From CAXMMR01 sp965198995 (GTDB taxonomy: Bacteria; Pseudomonadota; Alphaproteobacteria; Acetobacterales; Acetobacteraceae), in the NCBI GenBank assembly GCA_965198995.1, contig CBDAQG010000002.1, positions 2,914,001 to 2,978,000 on the forward strand: a stretch of DNA of 64,000 bases, written 5' to 3'. Position numbers and translations under genes: made by a program. Numbering within the stretch: position 1 is the stretch's first letter; every line of letters starts with the position of its first letter. The notes beneath the pieces are model-generated. The model searched no databases, had not been told where the DNA came from, and worked only from the letters and a program-made list of their open reading frames with translations. Below are positions 25,568 to 33,834 of the stretch, one piece after another.

Positions 25568-26787
25568 GCGACCAGCTGGCGCCGGACCTCGCTCCGGCCA
25601 CCGCCCCCACCCGCGCCTCCGTGCCCCGCTCGGCGGTCGGCGCGCTGCTCAAGGGCCATCTGCGCGACTACGGCCTGCTGCTGTCGCTGCTGGTCATCAT
25701 GGGCTTCTTCGAGGTCGCCACCAACGGCACCATCCTGCGGCCGCTCAACCTCACCAACGTCGTGCTGCAGAACAGCTACATCGTCATCATGGCGCTGGGC
25801 ATGCTGCTGGTCATCGTCGCCGGCCATATCGACCTGTCGATCGGCTCGGTCGCCGGCTTCATCGGCGCCGTCGCCGCCGTGCTGATGGTCAGCCTCGGGC
25901 TCGATTTCCTCAGCACCACGATCATCTGCCTCGGCGTCGGCGCCCTGATCGGCGCCGCCCAGGGCTACTGGGTCGCCTATTTCAAGATCCCCTCCTTCAT
26001 CGTCACTCTCGCCGGCATGCTGGTCTTCAAGGGCCTGGCGCTGGCCCTGCTCGACGGCCAGAGCCTCGGCCCGTTCTCGACCACCTTCCAGCGGCTCTCC
26101 TCGGGCTTCATCCCCGAGCTGCTGCCCAACCTCTCCCACCACTACCCGACGTCGGTCGCACTCGCGGTGCTGCTCGCCACCCTGCTGGTGGTCCTCGGCG
26201 TCACCCAGCGCCGCCGGCAGGCCCGGCACGGCGCCGAGCTCGAGCCGGTGGTCTTCTTCGTTGCCAAGAACGTCATCATCTTCGCCCTCGTCACCGCCTT
26301 CGGCGTCATCATCGCCGCCCATCGCGGCCTGCCGAACGTGCTGATCATCATGGCGATCCTGATCGCCGCCTACGGCTTCATCACCGGGCGCACCACCATC
26401 GGCCGGCAGATCTACGCCGTCGGCGGCAACGTGCGCGCCGCCAAGCTGTCCGGCATCAAGACCGAGCGCGTCACCTTCCTCACCTTCGTCAACATGGGCG
26501 TGCTGGCCGCCCTCGGCGGCCTGGTCTTCGCCGCCAGGCTCAACACCGCGACGCCAAAAGCCGGCCAGGGCTTTGAGCTCGACGTCATCGCCGCCTGCTT
26601 CATCGGCGGCGCCTCCGCCTATGGCGGCGTCGGCAAGGTCACCGGCGCCGTCATCGGCGCCTTCATCATGGGCGTGCTGAACAACGGCATGTCGATCCTG
26701 GGCATCGGCATCGACTGGCAGCAGGTCCTGAAGGGCCTGGTGCTGCTCGGCGCCGTCTGCCTCGACGTCTACAATCAGCGCCGCTAG
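25564..26787 (+). CDS. gguB: Multiple-monosaccharide ABC transporter, permease
   Basis: 407 residues from the ATG that overlaps the gguA stop. About ten hydrophobic segments; GHIDLSIGSVAGFIGAVAAV carries the conserved GxIDLSVG motif of ribose/xylose-type permeases (BPD_transp_2). GGNVRAAKLSGIKTERVTF is the coupling region facing the ATPase, and FIGGASAYGGVGKVTGAVIG follows. The long middle insertion (about residues 185-240, partly polar) is typical of GguB/XylH. Inner-membrane channel of the ChvE system. Confidence 0.93.
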   Translation: MSDQLAPDLAPATAPTRASVPRSAVGALLKGHLRDYGLLLSLLVIMGFFEVATNGTILRPLNLTNVVLQNSYIVIMALGMLLVIVAGHIDLSIGSVAGFIGAVAAVLMVSLGLDFLSTTIICLGVGALIGAAQGYWVAYFKIPSFIVTLAGMLVFKGLALALLDGQSLGPFSTTFQRLSSGFIPELLPNLSHHYPTSVALAVLLATLLVVLGVTQRRRQARHGAELEPVVFFVAKNVIIFALVTAFGVIIAAHRGLPNVLIIMAILIAAYGFITGRTTIGRQIYAVGGNVRAAKLSGIKTERVTFLTFVNMGVLAALGGLVFAARLNTATPKAGQGFELDVIAACFIGGASAYGGVGKVTGAVIGAFIMGVLNNGMSILGIGIDWQQVLKGLVLLGAVCLDVYNQRR

Positions 26788-26842
26788 AGCAGTATCAGCC
26801 TGACTGCGATCGCGTCGCGATCCTAGGCTGATGACATTGCTC
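26787..26842. repeat. 56-bp palindromic element (copy 1), likely terminator
   Basis: A long imperfect inverted repeat: GAGCAGTATCAGCCT on the left pairs with AGGCTGATGACATTGCTC on the right, around a GCGATCGCGTCGCGATC core. It directly follows the gguB stop. A second copy of the same length lies at 33182-33237, also downstream of an ABC permease. It may terminate transcription between gguB and the convergent oxidase; it is also a mobile-like dispersed repeat. Confidence 0.65.
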
Positions 26843-26880
26843 GCCAAAACAATCACAAGGCGCGCGAGCCGCCGCTCGCC

Positions 26881-28092
26881 TCACTGCGGCAACAGGATCT
26901 CGGGCGAGACCTCGCCGACATCGCTCAGCCCCAGCAGCGCCAAGTCGATGTCGACCTCCTTCTGCAGCAGCCTGATGGCATGCTCCACGCCGAGCTGCCC
27001 CGCCAGCGCCGCGGCAAACAGGAACGGCCGGCCGACCAGCACCCCATCCGCGCCCAGCGCCAGCGCCTTGACGATGTCGGTGCCGCGGCGAAAGCCGCTA
27101 TCGACCAGCACGGTCATGGCGCCGCTCTCGGCCTTGACCTCGGCCAGCACCTCCATCGGCGCCGCCGCCGTGTCGAGCTGCCGCCCGCCATGGTTCGACA
27201 CGACGATGCCGTCGATCCCGCTCTCCCGCGCAATGCGCGCGTCGTGCCGCGACAGGATGCCCTTCAGCACGAACCGGCCGCGCCAATGCCGGCGGATCAG
27301 CGCCGCCTGCTCCCAGGAAAACGACGCATGGCCGGTCACGCCGCCCAGCGTGCGCGAGAAAATCGTCGGGTGGTCGCGCGGCCCGATATTGGCGATCCTG
27401 GGCAGGCCGCGCCTGGCCATCGTCCGCATTGCCGTGCCAGCCAGCCAGCGCGGATGCGCCAAGCCGTCAAACGCAAGCCGCGGCGTGATCCGCAGCGGCA
27501 TGGTGTAGCCGTTGCGAATGTTGTTCTCCCGGTTCGATCCGACCGGCACGTCGACCGTCAGCATGAACACGCTGACCCCCGCCGCCTCGACGCGCGCGCA
27601 CATCTCGCGGATGTTCTGCGCGTCGGGCTGCTGATAGGCGGCGAACCAGGCATCGGGATTGTGCCGCGCCAGCTCCTCCATCGGCGTGATCGAGTTCGCA
27701 CTCAGCACGAACGGGATGTTCGCCGCCCGCGCCGCACGCGCCATGCGAATGTCGGCGTCATAGCCGACAACCGCCGACGCCCCCATCGGCGCGATCCCGA
27801 ACGGGGCCGCGTAGCGCCGCCCGAACAGCGTCACGCCCTGATCGCGCTCGGAGACGTCGCGCAAAATGCGCGTCACCAGGTGCCAGCTCAGAAACACGTC
27901 GCGATTGCTGCGACAGGTGGCATCGGACTCCGCACCGCCGGCGACATAACCGTAGATCGCCCGCGGCAACCGCGGCGCGACGACACGCTCGAAATCGTCC
28001 AGGTTCAGGACGTGCCGAAGCCGCTTCCAATGCCGCCCCGGCCTGCCGCCGGCCTCGGAGCGGGTCGGCGTCGCACTCGCATGGTCAGGCAT
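26881..28092 (-). CDS. FMN-dependent alpha-hydroxy-acid dehydrogenase/oxidase
   Basis: 403 residues, the LldD/glycolate-oxidase/mandelate-dehydrogenase family. Seen: an N-terminal YGYVAGGAESDATCRSN segment, FGIAPMGASAVVGYDADIRM, LTVDVPVGSNRENNIRNGY, the Lys of FVLKGILSRHDA, the catalytic SNHGGRQLD (active-site His with substrate Arg), VLVDSGFRRGTDIVKALALG and the FMN phosphate-binding VGRPF. It oxidises a 2-hydroxy acid to a 2-keto acid using FMN, at the membrane or in the cytoplasm. No membrane segment is seen. It lies between two sugar-uptake operons, on the opposite strand, converging with gguB. Confidence 0.9.
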   Translation of the reverse strand: MPDHASATPTRSEAGGRPGRHWKRLRHVLNLDDFERVVAPRLPRAIYGYVAGGAESDATCRSNRDVFLSWHLVTRILRDVSERDQGVTLFGRRYAAPFGIAPMGASAVVGYDADIRMARAARAANIPFVLSANSITPMEELARHNPDAWFAAYQQPDAQNIREMCARVEAAGVSVFMLTVDVPVGSNRENNIRNGYTMPLRITPRLAFDGLAHPRWLAGTAMRTMARRGLPRIANIGPRDHPTIFSRTLGGVTGHASFSWEQAALIRRHWRGRFVLKGILSRHDARIARESGIDGIVVSNHGGRQLDTAAAPMEVLAEVKAESGAMTVLVDSGFRRGTDIVKALALGADGVLVGRPFLFAAALAGQLGVEHAIRLLQKEVDIDLALLGLSDVGEVSPEILLPQ

Positions 28093-28109
28093 CCTGAAGC
28101 TCCATTAAA

Positions 28110-28280
28110 GTAAGGCCAGAGGCTCTGCCTCTGGACTCCGCTGGGGGCGGCGCCCCCAGACCCGCACCCGTTGTTGCTCCCCCCACAGCACCGCACTCGC
28201 CGCGAGAACATGAATAACAAATGGATTTTAAAGGCTCCGCCTTTAATGGGGTCCAGGGGCGAAGCCCCTGGCCTTCCTTG
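28110..28280. repeat. Cluster of dispersed hairpin repeats
   Basis: Bases 28113-28168 repeat the unit at 3320-3373 almost base for base (AGAGGCTCTGCCTCT and GGGGGCGGCGCCCCC). Bases 28226-28275 hold two further hairpins, AAAGGCTCCGCCTTT and CAGGGGCGAAGCCCCTG. The gap separates divergent genes, so promoters must also be here; I see none clearly. Confidence 0.65.
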
Positions 28281-28378
28281 ACCTCACTTGGATCATCGTT
28301 GCCAAAGGGTTGGTCGTGCAATACGGTCAATCAAGGGTAATCCCGCGTCTGATGGGAGCCCGCAGGGAAGAACAACGC

Positions 28379-29521
28379 ATGCGCGTGTCCGCGATCGTCA
28401 ACAGGTTGACCACGTCACGTGCGCCGCTCGGACTGGCGACAGCAATCGCCACCCTTCTCGCCTGCCTCGCCCCCGCCGGCGCGGTCGACACCTACCAGCC
28501 GCAATGCTTCGCCGCCGCCGCCGCCAGCAAGGCGACGATCAAGCTGCCGGCCAAGCCCGGCCCGTACCGGATCGCCTTCGCCAACGGCTTCATCGGCAAT
28601 GGCTGGCGCGTGCAGATGATCCAGACCCTGAAGGCGTATGCGGCCCAGCCGGAGGTCGCGAAAAACATCAAGGAGCTGCGCATCGTCAGCGTCGGCACCG
28701 ACGTGTCGGCGCAGATCGCCGCGATGGACAATTTCATCAGCTCCGGGTTCGACGCCATCATCGTCGACGCCAACAGCCCCACCGCGTTCAAGCCGGTGCT
28801 CCGTCGCGCCCGCCAGGCCGGCATCCTGATCGTCTCGTTCGACAACATCTTCGACGGCGTCGGCCCCTATCCCAACGTGATCCAGGTCAACGAGGATCAG
28901 CGCGAGATGGGCCGCCGCATGGGCCAGTGGCTGGATGCGAACATGAAGCAGAAGGACAAGGTGCTCGAGGTCCGCGGCGTCCCCGGCAACAGCGTCGATC
29001 GCGACCGCCACGAGGGCTTCCACGACGCGCTCGCCGGCGACAAGAACCTCAAGATCGTCGAGGTGGTCGGCAACTGGGATGACGGCACCGGCCAGAAGGC
29101 CACCGCGGACGCGATCTCGATCAATGGCGGCTTCGACGGCATCTACACCCAGGGCGGCAGCACCGGTGTCACCAACGCGCTGCTCAGCAGCGGCAAGCCG
29201 CTGGTGCCGATCGCCGGCGAGGGCGAGAACGGCTACCGCAAGCTGATCGTGGCGCACAGCAAGGACGGGCTGCTCGGCGACTCGGCCGGCCAGTCGCCGG
29301 CGCTGGTCGCGGTCTCCCTCAAGGCGGCGATCGCGGCGCTGCAGGGCAATGCCCTGCCGCAGCAGATCAGCGTCCCGATCCCAGAGGCGAACTACAAGAC
29401 GCTGGCCGCCGGCAAGACCTACTTCCCCGACCTGAGCGACACGTTCTTCGCCGCCAGCGACCTGCCGGTCTGCGCGATCAACCTCCCCGCCAGCGACATC
29501 ACCGGCCAGTCCTCCAAGTGA
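28379..29521 (+). CDS. Ribose-type ABC transporter, periplasmic binding protein
   Basis: 380 residues from the ATG at 28379, chosen because it follows AGGGAAG and gives a signal peptide (about 1-35, ending PAGAVD). The mature part is a Peripla_BP_4 sugar-binding protein: YRIAFANGFIGNGWRVQMIQ, SSGFDAIIVDANSPTAFKPV, IVSFDNIFDGVG and VLEVRGVPGNSVDRDRHEGF. First gene of a four-gene operon with one ATPase and two permeases. It differs clearly from ChvE, so a different sugar or polyol is expected; the substrate cannot be read from sequence. Confidence 0.9.
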   Translation: MRVSAIVNRLTTSRAPLGLATAIATLLACLAPAGAVDTYQPQCFAAAAASKATIKLPAKPGPYRIAFANGFIGNGWRVQMIQTLKAYAAQPEVAKNIKELRIVSVGTDVSAQIAAMDNFISSGFDAIIVDANSPTAFKPVLRRARQAGILIVSFDNIFDGVGPYPNVIQVNEDQREMGRRMGQWLDANMKQKDKVLEVRGVPGNSVDRDRHEGFHDALAGDKNLKIVEVVGNWDDGTGQKATADAISINGGFDGIYTQGGSTGVTNALLSSGKPLVPIAGEGENGYRKLIVAHSKDGLLGDSAGQSPALVAVSLKAAIAALQGNALPQQISVPIPEANYKTLAAGKTYFPDLSDTFFAASDLPVCAINLPASDITGQSSK

Positions 29522-29555
29522 GGCGCCACCCCGACCGCGTGCCAGTGTCCAAAGC

Positions 29556-31094
29556 TTGATCGCGGACGGCTCGGCCCCGCCACTGCTGGAGCTGCGCGGC
29601 GTCGTCAAACGCTACGGTCCGGTCGTCGCACTCGCCGACGGCTCGATCGCCTGCCGCGCCGGCACCATTCATGCGGTGATGGGCGAGAACGGCGCCGGCA
29701 AGTCGACGCTGATCAAGGTCGTCTGCGGCGTCGTGCAGCCCAGCGCGGGCGAGATCCTGCTCGACGGGCGTCCGACGCGCATCGCCAGCCCGTCGGAGGC
29801 GCAGTCGCACGGCATCGTCTGCGTGTTCCAGGAGCTGTCGCTGCTACCGGACCTCTCGGTCGCCGACAACATCTCGATCACGACGCCGCCCCGGCGCTTC
29901 GGCCTGATCGACCGGGCCGCCCAGCGCCGGCAGGCCGAACGGCTGCTCGACCTGGTCGGCTGCACCGACATCGACCCGCGCGGACGAGTTCGCGACCTGC
30001 CGCTATCGCGCCGCCAGATGGTCGAGATCGCCAAGGCGCTCGGCCGCAATCCGCGCCTGCTCATCCTCGACGAGGCGACCTCGGCGCTGACCGCCGAGGA
30101 CGTCGAGCGCGTCTACGCGCTGCTGCACCGGCTGCGCCGCGAGGGCGTCTGCATCCTCTACATCTCGCACCGCATGCACGAGGTCCGCGCGCTGGCGGAT
30201 ATCTGCTCGGTGTTCGCCAACGGCCGCCATGTCGAGACCTTCGCCCGCGACGAGCGCAGCCAGAACCAGATCGTGCGCATGATGATCGGCCGCGAGATCG
30301 CCCAGCTCTACCCGCCAAAACCGGGCTTTGTGCCGGATCCCACGGCCGCGCCGGTGCTGCAGACCCGCGACCTCGCCTGGGAGGATCGCCTGCGCGGCAT
30401 CTCGATGCACGTGCGCCGCGGCGAGATCCTCGGCCTCGGCGGCCTGGACGGCCAGGGCCAGCGCGAGTTCCTGCTGGCCATCTTCGGCTGCCTGTCCGGC
30501 CTGCGCGGCGAGATCCTCATGGCCGGCGTGAGCGTCAGCCCGGCAAGCCCGATGGCGGCCAAGCGCGCCCCATTGGCGCTGGCGCTGATCCCCGAGGACC
30601 GCAAGACCGAGGGTTTGATGCTGCCGATGAGCGTCGCGGAGAACCTCACGGCGGCCACGCTCGAACGCTGGTGCAACGGCCCCTTCCTCAGCTCCGCGCG
30701 CGAGCGCGTCGCGGTGGCCGGGATCGTCGCCCGCCTGCGCATCAAGGCGGTCATCGACCTGCCGGTCGCCACCCTGTCGGGCGGCAACCAGCAGAAGGTC
30801 GCAATCGGCAAATGGCTGCTGGCCGCGCCCCGCGTCCTGCTGCTGAACGACCCGACCCGCGGCATCGACGTCGGCACCAAGCAGGAGATCTACCGTCTGC
30901 TGCGTGAGCTCGCCGCCAACGGCACCACGATCCTGCTCTACACCACCGACTACGACGAGCTGATCGGCCTGTGCGACCGGGTGCTGATTTTCTACGCCGG
31001 CCGGGTGGTGCGCGAGCTTGAGGCCACCGCCATCACCGAGGAGGCGATCGTCGCCGGCTCGCTCGGCATCGAGCCCGCCCGGGCGACGGCATGA
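29556..31094 (+). CDS. Ribose-type ABC transporter, ATPase
   Basis: 512 residues, start TTG at 29556. Two ABC domains: the first with Walker A GENGAGKST, Q-loop VCVFQELSLLPDLSVADNIS, a degenerate signature (LPLSRRQMVEIAKAL) and Walker B LLILDEATSAL; the second with GGLDGQGQRE replacing Walker A, LSGGNQQKV and LLLNDPTRGID. The final domain has Asn where a Walker-B Glu-adjacent Asp is usual (LNDPTRG). RbsA/MglA class. The stop overlaps the first permease by ATGA. Confidence 0.92.
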   Translation: MIADGSAPPLLELRGVVKRYGPVVALADGSIACRAGTIHAVMGENGAGKSTLIKVVCGVVQPSAGEILLDGRPTRIASPSEAQSHGIVCVFQELSLLPDLSVADNISITTPPRRFGLIDRAAQRRQAERLLDLVGCTDIDPRGRVRDLPLSRRQMVEIAKALGRNPRLLILDEATSALTAEDVERVYALLHRLRREGVCILYISHRMHEVRALADICSVFANGRHVETFARDERSQNQIVRMMIGREIAQLYPPKPGFVPDPTAAPVLQTRDLAWEDRLRGISMHVRRGEILGLGGLDGQGQREFLLAIFGCLSGLRGEILMAGVSVSPASPMAAKRAPLALALIPEDRKTEGLMLPMSVAENLTAATLERWCNGPFLSSARERVAVAGIVARLRIKAVIDLPVATLSGGNQQKVAIGKWLLAAPRVLLLNDPTRGIDVGTKQEIYRLLRELAANGTTILLYTTDYDELIGLCDRVLIFYAGRVVRELEATAITEEAIVAGSLGIEPARATA

Positions 31095-32107
31095 ACGCGT
31101 CCGGGGCCGCCGCCACCCGCCCGGGCCGGCCGGGTGCGGTGCGATTGTTCGTGCGCCACAACGCGGTGCCGCTGCTCGCCGGCGGCGTCTTCGCCGCGAT
31201 GTTCGCGGTCTTCCTCAGCCTGCAGGCACGCGGGATCAGCATCGGCGTCCTGGTCACCGCGAGCAACAAGGGCGTGCTGCTCGCTTTGGTCGCCGCGGCG
31301 CAGACCGTCCCGGTGCTGACCGGCGGCATCGACCTCTCGGTGGGCGCGATCGTCGTGATGGCGAACTGCCTGGCCTCGACGCTGGTGAGCGGCTCCGCCA
31401 CGGCCATCGCGCTCGGCATCGCAGCGACGCTCGCCAGCGGGATCGCCGCCGGCGGCCTGAACGCGTTGGCCATCGTCGCCGGCCGGCTGCAGCCGATCAT
31501 CGCCACCCTCGCCTCCTCGGCGATCTTCTACGGCGTCGCCCTGCTGCTCCGCCCCGAGCCCGGCGGCGACGTCGACGACGACGTCGCCAGTGCCATCACC
31601 GGCGCCATCGGCGTGGTTCCGGTCACCCTCATCCTGCTGCTCTGCCTGATCGTCCTGCTCTGGCTGCCGTTCCGCCTGTCGCTGACCGGGCGCAGCGTCT
31701 ATGCCGTCGGCTCCTCGCAGGCGTCGGCCTACATGTCCGGCCTCAAAGTGGCCCGCGCCAAGGCGGCCGCCTACGTGATCGGCGGCCTGCTCGCCGCCAT
31801 CGCCGGGCTGCTGCTGACCCTCATTTCGGAATCCGCCCAGGCCAGCCTGACCAATGCCGGCGACCTGACGCTCAACTCGATCGCCGCGGTCGTCATCGGC
31901 GGCACGTCGCTGTTCGGCGGCGTCGGCGGCATAATCGGCTCGATCCTCGGCGCCTTCATCCTGCGCACCATCGGCGACCTGCTGTTCGTGCTCGACGCGC
32001 CACCGCTCTGGCAGCCGATGTTCCAAGGCCTGATCCTGCTCGGCGCCGTCAGCCTCGGCGCGCTGCCGCTGCTGCGCGAGCGCAACCGCCTCGAAACCTA
32101 CCGTTGA
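31091..32107 (+). CDS. Ribose-type ABC transporter, permease 1
   Basis: 338 residues with eight to ten hydrophobic segments. It contains the family motif GGIDLSVGAIVVMANCLAST, the coupling segment AVGSSQASAYMSGLKVARAK and VVIGGTSLFGGVGGIIGSIL. The start overlaps the ATPase stop (ATGA) and the stop overlaps the second permease (TTGA). With permease 2 it should form a heterodimeric channel, unlike the usual RbsC homodimer. Confidence 0.92.
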   Translation: MNASGAAATRPGRPGAVRLFVRHNAVPLLAGGVFAAMFAVFLSLQARGISIGVLVTASNKGVLLALVAAAQTVPVLTGGIDLSVGAIVVMANCLASTLVSGSATAIALGIAATLASGIAAGGLNALAIVAGRLQPIIATLASSAIFYGVALLLRPEPGGDVDDDVASAITGAIGVVPVTLILLLCLIVLLWLPFRLSLTGRSVYAVGSSQASAYMSGLKVARAKAAAYVIGGLLAAIAGLLLTLISESAQASLTNAGDLTLNSIAAVVIGGTSLFGGVGGIIGSILGAFILRTIGDLLFVLDAPPLWQPMFQGLILLGAVSLGALPLLRERNRLETYR

Positions 32108-33081
32108 GCGCCCCCGCCGGCGAGGTCACCCGCCCAAGGCTGTTCCTGCGGCGCAACCTGCCGCTGCTGGTCAGCGGCCTGTGCATCGTCGCGATCCTGA
32201 TCGCCGGCTCGACCTACAACACCAACTTCCTGTCCGCCGGCTACCTGATCAGCCAGCTTCAGGTCGCCGCCTTCCTCGGCATCGTCGCCGCGGGATCAAT
32301 GCTGGTCATCCTGATCGGCCATATCGACCTGTCGGTGCCCTGGACGCTGGCCGCCTGCGCGATGCTTTCGACCGGCTTTGGCGGCCACGCCGCGCTCGGC
32401 GCCGGCTCGGTGCCGATCGCGCTCGGCGTCGGCGCGCTCGTCGGGCTGCTCAACGGCGTCGGCGTGTCGTACCTCCGCGTCCCGTCGATGATCTTCACCC
32501 TCGGCGTCAACGCCGTCCTCGAGGGCCTGATGGTCCTCTACACCGGCGGCTCCGCGCCATCGAGCTCCGCCGAGCCGATCGCGCGCTACCTGTCGAACGG
32601 CCATCTGCTGCCGCGCCTGCCGAACGCGGTGCTGTGCTGGGCCGTCGTCGCGGCGGCCATGACCATCCTGCTGCGCTCGACGATCTTCGGCCGCACGCTC
32701 TACGCCATCGGCAACCGCGAACGCGCCGCCTTCCTCTGCGGACTGCCCGTTCGCCGTGTCGTGCTGCTGGCGTTCACCGGTGCCGGCTGCCTCAGCGGCC
32801 TCAGCGGCCTGCTGCTGAGCGGCTACGCCGGCAAAGCCTATCAGGGCATGGGCGACACCTACCTGCTGCCGGCGATCGCCAGCGTCGTGCTCGGCGGCAC
32901 CAGCATCATGGGCGGCAGCGGCCGCTACGTCGGCACGATCGTCGGCACCATCCTCATCGTGCTGCTGCAGAGCATGCTCGCGGTGATGCAGATGCCCGAT
33001 GCCGGCCGGCAGATCATCTACGGACTGGTGATTTTCGCCATGGTCCTGCTCTACGGCCGCAGCCCGCGCCTCGCCGGGTAG
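32104..33081 (+). CDS. Ribose-type ABC transporter, permease 2
   Basis: 325 residues from a TTG that overlaps the permease 1 stop (TTGA). No ATG alternative precedes the first membrane segment. It carries GHIDLSVPWTLAACAMLSTG, the variant of the GxIDLSVG motif with Pro, the coupling segment AIGNRERAAFLCGLPVRRVV and VLGGTSIMGGSGRYVGTIVG. Only distantly similar to permease 1. Last gene of the operon, followed by repeats. Confidence 0.9.
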   Translation: MSAPAGEVTRPRLFLRRNLPLLVSGLCIVAILIAGSTYNTNFLSAGYLISQLQVAAFLGIVAAGSMLVILIGHIDLSVPWTLAACAMLSTGFGGHAALGAGSVPIALGVGALVGLLNGVGVSYLRVPSMIFTLGVNAVLEGLMVLYTGGSAPSSSAEPIARYLSNGHLLPRLPNAVLCWAVVAAAMTILLRSTIFGRTLYAIGNRERAAFLCGLPVRRVVLLAFTGAGCLSGLSGLLLSGYAGKAYQGMGDTYLLPAIASVVLGGTSIMGGSGRYVGTIVGTILIVLLQSMLAVMQMPDAGRQIIYGLVIFAMVLLYGRSPRLAG

Positions 33082-33117
33082 CGCAAGCTAGGGTCCGATT
33101 GAGAACCCTGATTGAAT

Positions 33118-33237
33118 AAGCAAGGCAAGGGGCTTTGCCCCTTGACCCCACCAAAGCCGCGGCTTTGGAAACATCTCGTTAGAGCAGTATCAGCCTGGCT
33201 GCGATCGCGCCGCAATCTTAGGCTGATGAAATTGCTC
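33118..33237. repeat. Two dispersed repeats downstream of the ABC operon
   Basis: Bases 33121-33170 (AGGGGCTTTGCCCCT, AAAGCCGCGGCTTTGG) are a copy of the unit at 23766. Bases 33182-33237 are copy 2 of the 56-bp palindrome at 26787, with several changes, most of which keep the stem-loop. The pair sits right after the permease and may terminate the operon. Confidence 0.65.
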
Positions 33238-33400
33238 ATCAAAGACAGTTGGAGCGGTTGCACCTGAGTGGAACCGCTCTGAGAGATTGTGGCCCTGGCG
33301 GTCTGACAACAAGGCGCGCGCTGATCACCAAGCTAAGGAAGAGCCCGCTGGACACCGGTCCCTTATGGATGGGGTCCGAGGTCTCAGGCCCGTCATACGG

Positions 33401-33731
33401 ATGCACGTTGCGCAGAACGTGCCGATGCACGCTGCCCAGAACGTGCCGATGCACGCTGCGCAGAACGTGCCGATGCACGCTGCGCAGAATGTGCCGACGC
33501 ACGCTGCGCAGGTCGTGCCGATGCACGCCGCGCAGGTCGTGCCGATGCACGCCGCGCAGGTCGTGCCGATGCACGCCGCGCAGGTCGTGCCGATGCACGC
33601 CGCGCAGAACGTGCCGATGCACGCTGCGCAGCACGTGCGGATGCACGCTGCGCAGGTCGTACAAAATGCACGTGGCGCGTGACGTGCAAATGCACGCGGC
33701 TTGTGACGTGCAAATCCACGCGGCGCATGAC
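33401..33731. repeat. 24-bp tandem repeat array, about 14 units
   Basis: Direct repeats of a 24-bp unit of the form CACGCTGCGCAGAACGTG plus CCGATG, about 14 copies with the last four increasingly diverged. Because 24 is a multiple of 3, all frames stay open; one would encode HAAQNVPM repeated, another CxGT-rich peptides. I treat the array as non-coding. It is embedded within a diverged copy of the dispersed repeat seen at 23830-23985, whose parts flank it (33285-33395 and about 33795-33815). Confidence 0.85.
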
Positions 33732-33834
33732 GGTCGAGGGCGCAGTGAGCCAAAAGTTCCGACTGCGCTGCGCACAGTTGGAAAGGCTCACGGCGGCAGA
33801 GCCCTCGCCTTCCTTGCAGTTCCCAGCCAGCCCC

